This document shows positions 35,095 through 46,821 of a stretch of 64,000 nucleotides of DNA, piece by piece. The notes under the pieces are model-generated. The model was not told the DNA's origin. It worked only from the letters and a program-made list of their open reading frames with translations, and did no database searches. Each line of letters starts with the position of its first letter. The first letter of the stretch is position 1. This DNA comes from Gonatopus flavifemur (lineage: Eukaryota; Arthropoda; Insecta; Hymenoptera; Dryinidae): contig JAFFJZ010000088.1 in the NCBI GenBank assembly GCA_018340375.1, forward strand, positions 340,420-404,419, read 5' to 3'. Made by a program: the position numbers and the translations under genes.

Positions 35095-35940
35095 ATAAAC
35101 AAGATAACGAAATAATAATTCACAATGATTTATATATCCAATCTTCCCCAAAACATTCTCATACGGGCGTTTTGAGCTGGAATTAACCACTATAATATGA
35201 TAAATACGTATTTCTTGCCTTATCAGATCCAATATAAAATTAACGACAATGTATCTATCGATATCTGGAGAATCAACGTGAATATTGGCATATTTCATAA
35301 GTGCAAATAACTTCGTATTCATTTCAAGACTCGAGAGTCAATTTCTCTCAATTGCATCTATATTCTAAGTGAAGAGTTGTAGTTCTTACTACAGTATACC
35401 CCCTAAATTTCTAAGAGTGAAATTTCCATTCTCAATGTAAAATTCATTAGCACTCTCACTCTCCAAGAGTGACAAGATCACTTTAGTAGAATGAATCTCT
35501 CCACTTTTCAAACTAGAATGAAAAGTATCACTCGTAAGTAGAGAGCGAATTATACTTCACCTATTTGTGAATCAAAATATCACCTGTCTTAGAGTAAAAT
35601 ATCCCAGCTTACCCTACTGAAAACTGCTGTTGTGTATCTGTATCACAGTATCTGAGTGTTTCTGCGAGTACGGCTGCCAAGGAAAATGAGTGCAGATTGA
35701 AGAAGAAGCAGTTCCCGACAGCATTTGTGATTGTCAAAAACAAACAGAATGCACAAGTTTAAAAAGTGTCAGTTCCTTGCAGCAATCGTGATATAATGAA
35801 GAATGATTAGACTGTGAATGAAATGACTGTCTGAAATGTTGATAGTTGCTATGAATCAACTTATTGTTTAGAATACGTTTTATGAGACTGTATGTGGTTG
35901 GAGAAGCTGTTCGGAAATTTGATTGAAACTGATAGGATTC
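35095..35940. other. No supported gene
   Basis: It has AT-rich sequence with repeated AGAGTGA/TCACTCT words (35400-35620) that hint at an old MITE. No frame is supported. Confidence 0.4.
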
Positions 35941-36360
35941 ACATGTTGAACGACAAGTCTGCTCTTATACGCTGTTACAGATCCAATATCTGAAGGAATC
36001 AATCCGAATTCCGAGAAAAAATATTATTGAACGATTTCGTTGGTATCGACTGAACGAAAATCATCACGTTGTATGCCGGTTGAAAAAAAAAATGATTTAT
36101 TGAATGTGAGTTTCTGACGGGAGATGCGGTTTGAAATGTTCGTGGGCTTTGACAGGGTTTACATGTTAAACAATAAGTCTGCTCTTATACGCTGTTACGG
36201 ATCCAATATCTGAACGAATCAATCCGAATTTCGACAAAAAAAATTATTGAACGTTTTCGATGGTATCAGCTGAAAGAAAATCATCACGTTGTACACCGGT
36301 TGAGAAAAATAAATGATTTATTGAATGTGAGAGTTTCCGACGGAGAATACGGTTTCAAAT
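35941..36360. repeat. Tandem duplication, period 220 bp, two units
   Basis: ACATGTTGAACGACAAGTCT at 35941 and ACATGTTAAACAATAAGTCT at 36161 start parallel units. Both share CTGCTCTTATACGCTGTTAC, ATCCAATATCTGAA and AAATCATCACGTTGTA blocks. Confidence 0.85.
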
Positions 36361-36929
36361 CAAATCCACAGTTAAAATGAATCCTTTTATGCAAAATGGT
36401 GATTCACAAAATTTTTATAAGTATAATGATTATCCATTTCTTTGTACTCAATTTATCCAGTACAGACACCTCGTTTATGGATAGGAATCTCAAAGCAACT
36501 TAACGTTAAAGTAGTTCACTGATATTTCGATTAAACAGTTCAGTTTTTATTCGTTAGATCGCCACTGCCGGACAAAATCAAAACCTCATCAAGTCGCATT
36601 TTTAACGGAAATGTCTTTCTGATATGAACTAATTCTGTAAAATCTGCAATATCAATTGATATTGAAAAACTCATTCTCGTAAAATGTGGCGTAACAAGGT
36701 TTTCCCGTTGTACAGCAGGGCTGGGGTGAAGTTTTCATGCGTCGAACCTCTGGCTTCGTACCGAAATCAAATTTTATTTATAAAAAGTTCAAAATGTAAC
36801 TAAAATCAGATGAGTATTTAATTGTTGAGTGCAATATCAATATCGTAGAGATGGATCAATAAGTCATTCTACTTTCGATATCACATCACGAAGTATATAA
36901 TTTCCAAACTAAAGAACTCAGAAAATTGA

Positions 36930-37800
36930 TAATGAAGTGTGTAAACCCTCTAAAAATCTGTCACAATTTTGAAGGGATTCCAAATTGATTCTGGCTTTTT
37001 TGAATATGATGATCGTAGTTGGAATCTTTCATCATTTCGATCAGTCCATGCTGTAGGATACTGGATTCTCAATACTGTCACTCTGAGATAAGAGCGATTT
37101 GTAGGTTCAGTAAAGAGTATTAAATTTGATCGATAAATCTGAATATTACTGAACTTTCAGCGATGTTTCACGAAATTTCAAGATACATTACTGAAATTTT
37201 GCTTTATATTACTCAGTGTTCTACAATCGTTATTATATAATACTATATTCATAATCAAATTTGCTGTGTAACACTCAATTACTAAACGTTGAGGAATTGG
37301 TGACACACAGCAATTTGGTCGTGAATATTGTATTATATAATAACGATTGTAGAACACTGAGTAATGTAAAGCAAAATTTCAGTAATGTATCTTGAAATTT
37401 CATGAAACATCGCTGAAAGTTCAGTAATATTCAGATTTATCGATCAAATATAATACTATTTACTGAACCTCCAAATCGCTCTTCTCTCAGTGCAAAACTA
37501 TCACATTTCTACGAAGACTGACAAAAACAAAATGATTTTCAATGTGTCACCACCATAAAGATCTATCAAAATCATCGTGGTGAAATCCATACTACTGCGC
37601 GTGAATCATGAATCTGTAATTCCGCGTAAGAACAGACTGCTAATGAAATATGTAAATCCTCTAGAAAACTGTCATGATTTTGAAGCGGGGATCCAAAGTG
37701 ATTCTGGCTTCTTTCAAATATGATGATTGCAGCCAGAAACTTTCATCTTTTCGATCAGTCCACGCTGTAGGATACTAGATTCGCCAATACTGTCAGGAAC
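36930..37800. repeat. Direct duplication, one copy carrying a MITE
   Basis: Segments 36930-37080 and about 37640-37800 are similar (GATTCTGGCTT, GATCAGTCCA, GCTGTAGGATACT, AATACTGTCA). The left copy is interrupted by the palindromic MITE at 37081-37492; the right copy is uninterrupted. Confidence 0.8.
37081..37492. mobile_element. CACTGAG palindromic MITE, copy 3 (412 bp)
   Basis: The arms of about 185 bp have ends CTCTGAGATAAGAGCGATTT and, reversed, CACTGAGAGAAGAGCGATTT. CA flanks both sides (37079-37080 and 37493-37494). The duplicate at 37785-37800 has a single CA at the matching place. Confidence 0.9.
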
Positions 37801-38349
37801 TATCACATTTTGGATCTAGTGATCGGATAACCGTCCTTTCAGATTCTGACTCAAATTTCAACTGTTTCCAACAGACGTTGCTCATAAATAGAAATGCCAG
37901 TCAAAAACGCTAAATGAAAATCTTTGACCGGATCTAAGCGGTACAAGCCATTCCCAAACGCAGTCAACTACTAACTAAATATTTTTTGAGTGTTCCAATG
38001 CGGCTATGCGGAGTCAAAAACCGCTCTAATACTGTCAGAAAATTTTTTTGACTGTTTCCGACAGCAATTTTCAGCAGGGATTCATATTAAATCGATGCTC
38101 AGATTTTCTATTTCTTGCAATGCTTGGTTTCGAATATTCATCTATACTTTTGTTTACTTTCAGGATAATTATTTCATTCTCTTGGAAACTTATGGAATTT
38201 TCTTATTAGAAATGATGGTACTGATCTGGAATACCTTTAGTTCTTTATGATACCAATAATTGATAATCCTAGGTGTCATTAGCCAATACCTCATGTCTCA
38301 TATCTCATTAGTCACTGTGTCTGATACCATGTATTTATGGACAATAGTG

Positions 38350-38516
38350 AGTATACCCTGTAACAATAAACAATATTGGATATAGTTGATAAATACCATG
38401 TATCGATGAACAATATTGGATGTACTTGATCGATACCATGTATTCATGAACAATATTGGATACAGTTGATCGATGCCATGGATCGATGAACAAAATTAGA
38501 TATAGTTGATCGAAAC
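38350..38516. repeat. 40-bp tandem repeat, about 4 units
   Basis: The unit is GATCGATACCATGTATTCAT then GAACAATATTGGATACAGTT, with diverged outer copies. Confidence 0.9.
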
Positions 38517-38865
38517 TACATATCCTTGTAGATCATATTTAGGTTGTTTGAACTGTATATATGAACCTTAATGTTGATTTTATTTATGGAAATTGCAATT
38601 ATAGATCTCTTTCAATTTCATAAAACTATTTTTAAATCAATCTTACGAAAGTTTTTCAAATTGATATTTCAGTACTGGATGCACTGAAAATCATTCCAGT
38701 GCTTTAGTTTGATTTCTTATAAAAGAGTTCGTTTTTTGTGATTTATTGAGTTATACAAAAAATGTTTACAAAACCCCAGTAATTTTACACTTTTGAATCA
38801 TGAAACATTCATTCTGATACATAGTTTAAAGTGTTTTGTCTTTTCAGATACCCAAGAACGTTTCA

Positions 38866-39565
38866 AACAAAACATTTTATTCTAAGTATCTACATTTCAT
38901 TGAAAACATGTCATTCAATGGAATATTTTGATCACAGTCTTCTTGTATTGTAAGAGTTCCTTCCAGATTCATATACTCTTACTAAAATACATTGAAAATC
39001 TGAATTATTCTTTGACTTATTCTTTTTTCATGGGCTTTTTTAATGGCTCATGTATATGTTTAATAATCGCATAACACTAATATACAACTATCCAATTGCA
39101 TTGTAAAATATAACACCTTTTCATGTATACATCTCATACATCTGTACCGTTTACTGTGAAACATTCATTATATTTCGAACATTTATCATAATTAATGAAA
39201 TCATTATACATAACTCAATCTAACATAAACAAGATATACTGAATGTTCCATAATAAAGGCCACAGGCCACAGATATATGAGATGGATACATGAAAAAGGT
39301 ATTACATTTTACAATAGAATTGGATAGTTGTATATTAGTGTTATACGATTGATAAACATAAACATAAGCTATTAAAAAAGCCCATGAAGAGAGAATAAGT
39401 CAAAGAATAATTCAGATTTTCAATGTATTTCAGTAAGAGTATATGAATCTGAAAGGAACTCTCACAATACAAGGAGACTGATGAAAATATTCCATTCAAT
39501 GACATATGTTTTCAATTAAATTTAGATACTTAGAATAAAATGTTTTGTTTGAAACGTTCGTGAGT
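38866..39565. repeat. Long inverted repeat, arms about 310 bp
   Basis: AACGTTTCAAACAAAACATT begins the left arm, and the same sequence reversed ends the right arm. The arms stay alignable through ACTAATATACAACTATCCAA, with a loop of about 80 bases near 39170-39250. Confidence 0.88.
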
Positions 39566-40740
39566 AGTATCATCTAAGGTACCATTCACGGCAATATCAG
39601 GTTAATAGCTGCTTTCATCATAATAAGAGAACTGTTTTTACGATTTTGTCGTTGGTGAGTAAACTTTACATGTGTTCATTCAAATTGAAAAAAAACATAC
39701 TCACGTTATTCTGATTGTTTTGGTTGAAAATGTGTTTATAAACGAAAGTCCCCTGAATCGAATGATGTGATAATTTTTGTGAATTACTCGCGTCTTTACG
39801 ATTTTAACCTAGTTCCAAGTTGAAAAACGATGATGGGGCAAATTTTCCAACATGACACGGGGCAAATTTTCTCACAAAGAGAATTTGTCCCGGTCTCAAC
39901 CAAGTGATTTTAGAGTGTTGCAAATGCATTTCTTATATTATATGATTAGTCTTTGCGATTTTAGGTTAGTTTAGAGTTGGAAAACAATGATGAAGCAATG
40001 TTTTTCACTGCGGAAAATTATCTCAGTCTCAATCAAATTCTTGTAACGTATTACAAGCAAATTTATCGAAAAAGATAAGCAAATATTATTTGATATGATT
40101 TATCATTAAGTTTACACAGATTACGGGTGGTTCGAAATTATAAGAGGAAAATGAATCGTGGCTTCTACAGCCATGATTCAATGAAAGTAGCTGTCTTTTT
40201 GTTTTTCATACTATTGCTTACTTTTCATGTACTACATTCGTTATTTCGTTTTCCTACATCACATGTACCCCCTATTGTAATTGATTTACAAATAAAAAAT
40301 CGAATAAAATACTCAATTTGGATTCGAACTTCAATTTCTTATATATTTTTGGCGATTTTGAATGAGTGAGAAAATTTGCCTCCATATGGTTCGAAGGTGT
40401 TGGAAAACTTGCCCGTATGTGGGGCAAGTTTTCATAAGTGACATGACTGCAAATAACACTATTTTGCAACAACATGCTTATGAAATCATGACATTTATTT
40501 ATACTAGGTTGAAGTGGAAGCTTCAACGAGTAAAATAGTACCCCAAACGCCTTGAAATATGCAACGGAGAACAATAAAAAAATCGACAAAGAAAAAGTGG
40601 GAAAACATGCCCCACTCTCCCCTACAACGAGCAATCACAAAATGTTGCGGAGTTTGGGGATGTTGGTGAAAAGATGAAAATGAAATCTTTTTTTTTATTT
40701 TCTTCTACAAAAATAACTAAAATTTGTGACAGATTTTTTT
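39566..40740. other. No supported gene
   Basis: It holds repeated GGGGCAAATTTTC and GGGGCAAGTTTTC words (39838-40430) but no frame with motifs. Confidence 0.4.
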
Positions 40741-41307
40741 CCCCCTGAAATACACATTTTCAAGAGTGCTTTTCAAAATTTGCATCATATCTAAAACTCG
40801 TCTTGAAGAAGTCTAAAAGATATCTTCTAGATATCTAGTAAGAGTTCTCAAAGATGTCTTACTCAAGACATGTTTTGGATGTCTAAAACTGTCGCATAAG
40901 ACATCTTTCAGACTTTTTTTAGATATCAACAAAAATCACAGTCGTTATTACAGTCGGTATCACAGTCGTTAATGCGAGTCTCCGTGTTTTAATTCTTTTT
41001 GGTGTGTTTCAATAATCTTCACTAAGTGCGATGTGCATGTACTTTCTCCACTGATACTGATCTTCTTTTTTTCATATATATGAATCTGCAGTGGATTTTA
41101 TTCTATATTTAAACAGTGTTAATAACTCTTGCATTCTCTCAAACGATCCCTTGCCTTTATATTATATCGATATACTTTGTTTACGTTCCGCCACGTGAGT
41201 GTATTGGTGCGTCTTTACCCATATACAGTCTGTGTGTGTACCACTTTCGTTGTGCCAGTGTTCTCAACATCTTCTTCTTCGTTCACTATCCTTTCATATT
41301 TCTGAGG

Positions 41308-42129
41308 ATGTCCAGTAAGATCTGCAAAGGGTGCTCCAAAGCCGTTAAGGATCCATTATCCTGTAACTCTTGCGGCGTTATTTCTCATCCTGGGCCTTCA
41401 TGTCTGTCCAGAAGTGGTCACCCGTGGCATGTTGGGACTTTGCTGGATTGCGAAATGTTGAGAACACCTGCTTTGTCATCTTCGCAGAGCGACGACCGTG
41501 ACTCTTTGTTGTTATCGAACATTAGCTCGCTCTTTGACAGCAAATTTTCTGTTTTGAATGATAAGTTGGATCATTTCGAAAATAAAATTAAGGAATTGTC
41601 AACCAGAAGTGTCAATCTTAATGCGAGTTTGTATGCTTGAAAATGGGAGATCCGATGCTTATAATCATTCAACAATTTCTTGTGATGAAGAGGAGTTTTT
41701 CAGCGAACTGGAAGATCGTCGGAGTCGTTCTTTCAATATCATGATGTTCAATGTTCCTGAGAATGTTTCTTCAGGTTCTTCTGATCTTACTGAGGTCAAT
41801 AAGGTTTTGTCAGCAATCAAACCCGATTGCTGTCATGATATACGTTTTCGTCGCTTGGGAAAACCCAATGATAATAAGGTTCGCCCCTTATGTGTGACTT
41901 TCCCGTGTAGTCGTACGCCTTTGGATATCATCAGAGGAAATCTGCTTACGGGGGCCCTGTCAAAATCTCACTCGATCGGACTCCTCGGCAACGTGCACAC
42001 TTAAGCAATCTTCGTGATCGTTTGAAAGACCTAAACGACCCGACAAAGACCATCAGATATCTCAATGGTGTACCGAAAATTGTTCCTCTACACAAAACCC
42101 GGAATCCATCATCACAAAAAAACCTGTGA
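41308..42129 (+). pseudogene. LINE ORF1, two frameshifts
   Basis: The frame starts MSSKICKGCSKAVKDP at 41308, although it is open upstream to 41116. It has a zinc-binding stretch, CKGC...CNSC...HPGPSC. A predicted helical part (FDSKFSVLNDKLDHFENKIK) ends near 41637. The frame then shifts, and 41640-42004 reads RRSRSFNIMMFNVPEN and RRLGKPNDNKVRPLCV, typical of the RNA-binding domain of ORF1 proteins. A third frame finishes at TGA 42127-42129. ORF1 proteins bind the element RNA and act as nucleic-acid chaperones. The stop lies against the beginning of the ORF2 frame. Confidence 0.75.
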
Positions 42130-44930
42130 CTCGCCCTTTAGTGTACTACCAAAACGTACATGGCCTTCGTACCAAACTCAATGCACTTCGTTGTGCTGCG
42201 GCGGCTTCTGTCGATCATTACGACATTATCATCTTCTCTGAAACTTGGTTGACTGATGGAATTTCATCCTCTGAAATCGGCTTGGATGGTTATACTATAT
42301 ATAGGAAGGACAGATCTCCACTTACTAGTCATTGTGAGAGAGGGGGTGGAGTTTTGATAGCGGTGAAGAGTGTCATTCCTAGTTTTGAGCTGTTCTCTGT
42401 ACATACAAACGTTGAGCATCTGTTCATTAAGGCAAGATGGGAATCTCGGATGTGATTTTGGAGCCGTCTATATCCCGCCATCATCACCTGCGCATCTCTA
42501 CGAAGATCACTGTAAGAGTGTGGAAGTTATTCTGAGTGCCCATCAGGATCTTTCTTTTTACCTTTACGGTGACTATAATTTACCGCATGCTTCCTGGCGT
42601 ATGTCTTGCGCTGAATTATCGTGTGACTTACGTCCTGGAGCATCTTGTAATGAAGTGCAATCAGTTCAGTTTATTTGTGAATATTTTAATTTTTCTAATT
42701 TAATCTTAAAAGTGATATTTGTAATGCTTTCAAGGTCATGCTTGACTTGCTGTTCACAAATGATATTTCTCTAGTTACGAGGTTATCTACTGAATCTCTT
42801 CTAGCTTGTGATATTCATCATCCTCCTATTGTTTCTACGCTGAGTATGGATGTAGTTAAGTTTCTTCCTAGTAACAGTGTTTCTCGTTATAATTTCCGTT
42901 TAGGTGATTATACTGCTATTTGTAATTATTTTAATCAAATTCTTGGGACTCACTACTTGGAGGTTTGTCTGTTGATGATGCGACTGAGTGCCTATATGAA
43001 CATATGTACCATGCTATTGATTTGTATGTTCCTAAGTGTTATTATCGCGGATCTAATTATCCTAGGTGGTTTTCACCCCAGTTGATTGATCTAATACGAG
43101 CAAAGAAAGTGGCGCATCGTACGTATAAAATCTCTAATTTGTTGCAAGATTACATTATTTTCTCCGATTTGCGTTCTCAATGTAAAAATCTAGTATATAA
43201 ATGTTACAATGACTACGTTAGGTCAACTGAATTGCAGATCGCTGATAATGTAAAAGGCTTTTGGAACTGTCAACTCACACCGATCCGATAATGCTATTCC
43301 TAACAACATGTTTCTAGATGGCGTTTCAGTTAGTTCTGGGCGTGAAATTTCAGATCTGTTTGCTACTCACTTTGAATCTGTTTATGTTTCTCCCAACGAT
43401 CTGTTGCCTGATTTCGTATCTAATTTTCAATTGGATATTTCCGATCTTCATATTAACATTGGGGAAATATTTCTTGGGATCAATTCTCTAAGCATCAATA
43501 AAGGACCCGGGGATGACGGTATTCCTCCTTTATTCCTAAAATCTTGCAGCTATATATTATCACGACCCTTATGGCTAATCTTCAATGCTTCCTTATCTTC
43601 AGGTCATTTTCCATCTCGCTGGAAAAATAGTCTGATTATACCGATTTTCAAGGCTGGCAGCAGATCTGATGTGAGAAACTATAGACCAATATCAATTATA
43701 AGCGTGATTCCAAAATTATTTGAATCTTTAGTAACTGATAAATTATCTCCTCTATGTTCTAGCATCATCTCTGACATGCAACATGGCTTTGTGCCTGGTC
43801 GCTCAACAGGCACCAATTTGTCTATTTATTGTAATTATGTTTCGAGGGTTCTGGATGATAACAGTCAAGTTGATACTGTTTATACGGATTTCACCAAAGC
43901 CTTCGACACTGTTGATCATAACGTTCTTTTATCTAAATTAAATCATCTTGGTTTCCGTGGTAATATTCTTATTTGGATAAGAAGCTATTTGATGAATCGA
44001 ACCCAAACTGTCAAAATTAAAAACTTCACCTCAAGGACTATCAATGTTTGCTCAGGCGTTCCGCAAGGGTCGCATTTGGGACCACTGCTTTTTACACTTT
44101 TTATTAATGATATTGGCAACAACTTCAAATTTGCGAAGCATTTAATTTTTGCGGATGATTTGAAATTGTTCATGAAAATTTCGTCATACGCTGATGCCAT
44201 TGCTCTGCAGTCGGATTTGTATGGATTGGAATCATGGTGTTCCTTGAATAAATTGAAGCTGAATATAGTGAAATGTAAAGTTATGAGACTGTCGCGCAAA
44301 TTGCAGCCCATTACCTTCTCTTATGAGTTGAGTGGCTCAAGCTTGGAGGTTGTGCAGAATATGCTCGATTTAGGTATTACGTTCGATTCCAAGCTTAATT
44401 TTACTTTTCACTATCATAATGTGGTGAACACAGCTATGAAGCAGCTCGGTTTTTTGAAGCGTATGTCTGCTGACTTCAAGGAGCCCTCAACATTGATTAC
44501 GTTATACAATGCTCTCGTGAGACCTAACTTAGAATACGCGACTCACATTTGGTCTCCTCATCATGACAAATATTGTAAACTTATCGAGAGAGTTCAGCAT
44601 AGATTTTTACGATTTTGGCTTTCAAAATCATACCCCCATGGCTATATCCTGCCATGATTATGGTCCGTTGATGGGGTTGTTCAACATGAACACTCTCGAA
44701 ACTCGTAGAATGATCAATGATTTGGTATTCATTTTCAAATAATCAATGGTCAAATCAATTGCCTGAACTTCTCTCTCTCTTAAATTTCAATGTACCTCCA
44801 GGTCTCTTAGGAACCCATTGCTTTTCAATGTTCCTATGTTTAAGTCGCAATTCTTTTATACTGACCCAGTAAATCGAATTTGTTGTTTAGCAAATACTTA
44901 TAGAGATGAGTTGGATTTCTTTTTCTGATC
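42126..44930 (+). pseudogene. LINE ORF2, endonuclease and reverse transcriptase, about five frameshifts
   Basis: Endonuclease motifs come first: VYYQNVHGLRTK, IIIFSETWL, GGGVLIAV (42126-42455), then AVYIPPSSPAH and GDYNLPHASW (to 42774), then LDLLFTND and CDIHHPPI (42738-43085). The reverse transcriptase is one clean frame, 43308-44657, with NYRPISIISVIPKLFE, DFTKAFDTVDHNVLL, GVPQGSHLGPLLFTLFIND and FADDLK. A shift near 44635 leads to the C-terminal LFNVPMFKSQ and NRICCLANTYRDEL, ending near 44928. The order and the C-terminus fit the jockey/CR1 group. It would nick DNA and prime reverse transcription from its own RNA, but this copy is broken. Confidence 0.88.
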
Positions 44931-45174
44931 AGTTTCAGTATTCAAGACTTCTGTCTCTAGAGCATGTTCTAGTAGGTGTGTGAGATTGTAATATTCTTAT
45001 ACTCGTTATTTATCCTGTACAGGATGTTATATTTTGTACTATATCTTTTTGTAATCCGTTTGTTCACTTTATATGATTTCTTTTTTTTTATTTTTTTTGA
45101 TTTTTATTTTATCCGTTAAATTTCCACTGTATTGTATCAATAATTTGGTCACTAAAGGGCGTTATTGCCCGTTG

Positions 45175-45176
45175 AA

Positions 45177-45215
<39 letters not shown>

Positions 45216-45218
45216 ATA
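45175..45218 (+). repeat. (TAAA)n LINE tail
   Basis: About eleven TAAA units follow the last LINE sequence (GTTATTGCCCGTTGAATAAA). Confidence 0.95.
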
Positions 45219-45608
45219 TCTTTTAGAACAGTTTGTAAGACATCTTGCAAAGTCGCAAGACATCTTTTAGATTTCGAAAGATATCTTTTTGTCTATGTGG
45301 GATGTTAGTGCGAGGTTCTATCGGAAATGCTCAGTGGGTTTTCATCCTCATTAACGAAAAAAAAAAAAAGTGTTATATCGTATTTGCGCCAGTGCAGTAG
45401 TTCGAATTCGCCATATATTACAAATTTCAGTGGGTATACATGTTAACCTCCATCGATTCCGATTTATCGCTGTTTATATTTACTCATAACAAGTAGACGA
45501 ACTTCAAATCGCACTGAAAGTTACATACATTGACTTGTTCACTAGACAATAGTGAAATAACTACTTCATCATTATTGCGAGTTCCGATGTTCAATTATCC
45601 CTAGAGTC

Positions 45609-46821
45609 ATGGAAACCGAAAATGTCGGAGTAAGATTAGTGTTTTCCAAAGAACAGAGTAGCAGCCATAAAAATAAAGCCAGAAGTTTATGGAGATTTTT
45701 GGATTCGCATAATATTTTCAGTCCATGCGTACCACCTCGGCCATCAACAAGAAGTTATGTGAATATTCATGATTGGTTCTCTCATTCAGAGAATATTATT
45801 ATCATACTGATATTTTAGCAATGAAACAAATTACGCATTGTATAACCTACAATTGGAAGTAATTCACATTGGCGGTTGTACTATCCGTAAGTGCAGATTA
45901 TTTCAGTCCATCTGAATTCTCTTTGATAGTATAATACAGATTCTCCGAGTGGATACTATCGTTTGATGAAAAAGGCTCATCTAGCGGGACCTAAACCAGG
46001 CGTATTGGCTGGGGCGGGAATCTGGCGTGATGTGTTGCAACTATTCCAAGAGCTGGGATTAGATAAAATCGCTCCAACGCCCAAGGACCCGCATAGATAT
46101 TGTCGACAAATCTACAAGTAAATATACAATTTCCATATTTTGGTCTCATCAGACCCAGGATGTTTATCTGGATATTTTTTGATGCATTTCAATGAACAAC
46201 TATTTTAAGGACATTCTCTTAACTCGTTGACAAATGATACATACAATAGTACATTGTGTACCAAGGAGGTGAAGAGCGTCTTACAACGACGAGCGTGATG
46301 TTTCCAATACGAATCGTAGGCACGTGCGCCGAAGTCGCGCGAGCCGAAGACGAGTAATGTAAACATCGCGCGTGCCGTTAAAAGCTCTATCTCTGTGGTG
46401 CACACAGTACTTTATGTAACAAAGTACGATTTGCAAGTGTTTTGTATGTAAGAGCAACGTGCGAGCGCAAGGGACTTTCAACTCCTAGTACAACAATGAG
46501 TACATTTGTTTACAGTTTGGCATCTTCACCACTGACTTTCCCCCAGTCGCCAAAAACACCGTTTTCATGCGTCTAGACGCGCATGAAAACACTCATAAAT
46601 CGTACTGCGTTACATAAAATGTTTTAGAAATCAATGAAAAAATTTTTTTGAGCGTCGTTTGATTCCTGACTAGTTTTAGGTGTCATGCTTATCGCACTCA
46701 ATGTGAAATATTCACTATAATAGGACTGCCATCGATGGAACATATCTACCCATACAGCACCGGGAGGTTTTCTGGACGCTACGAAACGATCATGGATTAC
46801 ACACAGAGAACGTGCAAATAA
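45609..46821 (+). CDS. Candidate host gene, three exons, 154 codons, unknown product
   Basis: Exon 1 is 45609-45753 (METENVGVRLVFSKEQ..., 48 codons plus one base), with donor AGAA|GTTATG. Exon 2 is 45940-46117, after acceptor TAATACAG, and holds SPSGYYRLMKKAHLAGPKPG, VLAGAGIWRDVLQLFQELGL and DKIAPTPKDPHRYCRQIY; its donor is ACAA|GTAAAT. Exon 3 is 46680-46821, after acceptor TAGTTTTAG, with HAYRTQCEI, LPSMEHIYPYSTGRFSG and a TAA at 46819-46821. The three pieces join in one frame with phases 1 and 2, and each exon continues without a stop. Introns are 186 and 562 bases. The protein is basic, rich in Tyr and Pro, and has no signal peptide, membrane segment or family motif that I recognise. It is not in any repeat seen here. 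A decayed transposon exon set is the main alternative. Confidence 0.6.
46205..46500. other. CpG-rich patch within intron 2
   Basis: GCGCGAGCCGAAGACGAG and similar CpG-rich words stand out from the AT-rich surroundings. Two short minus-strand frames here look like composition effects. Confidence 0.5.

Larger units (their letters stand above)
40938..45218 (+). mobile_element. Jockey/CR1-like LINE, near full length, defective
   Basis: It starts around CACAGTCGTTATTACAGTCG, a repeated CAGTCG motif that resembles 5' ends of jockey-type elements, and ends in a (TAAA)n tail at 45175-45218. It has ORF1 and ORF2 regions in order, all broken. I could not find the target-site duplication. Confidence 0.85.
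40741..45338. mobile_element. Possible CCCACTGAG-type element that received the LINE
   Basis: The right end GAAATGCTCAGTGGG at 45324-45338 matches the 17031-17304 family. A left end CCCCCTGAAATAC at 40741 is a weak match, with TT outside both. Sequence on either side of the LINE (40795-40930 and 45219-45300) shares AAGACATCTTTTAGA-type words. Confidence 0.4.
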
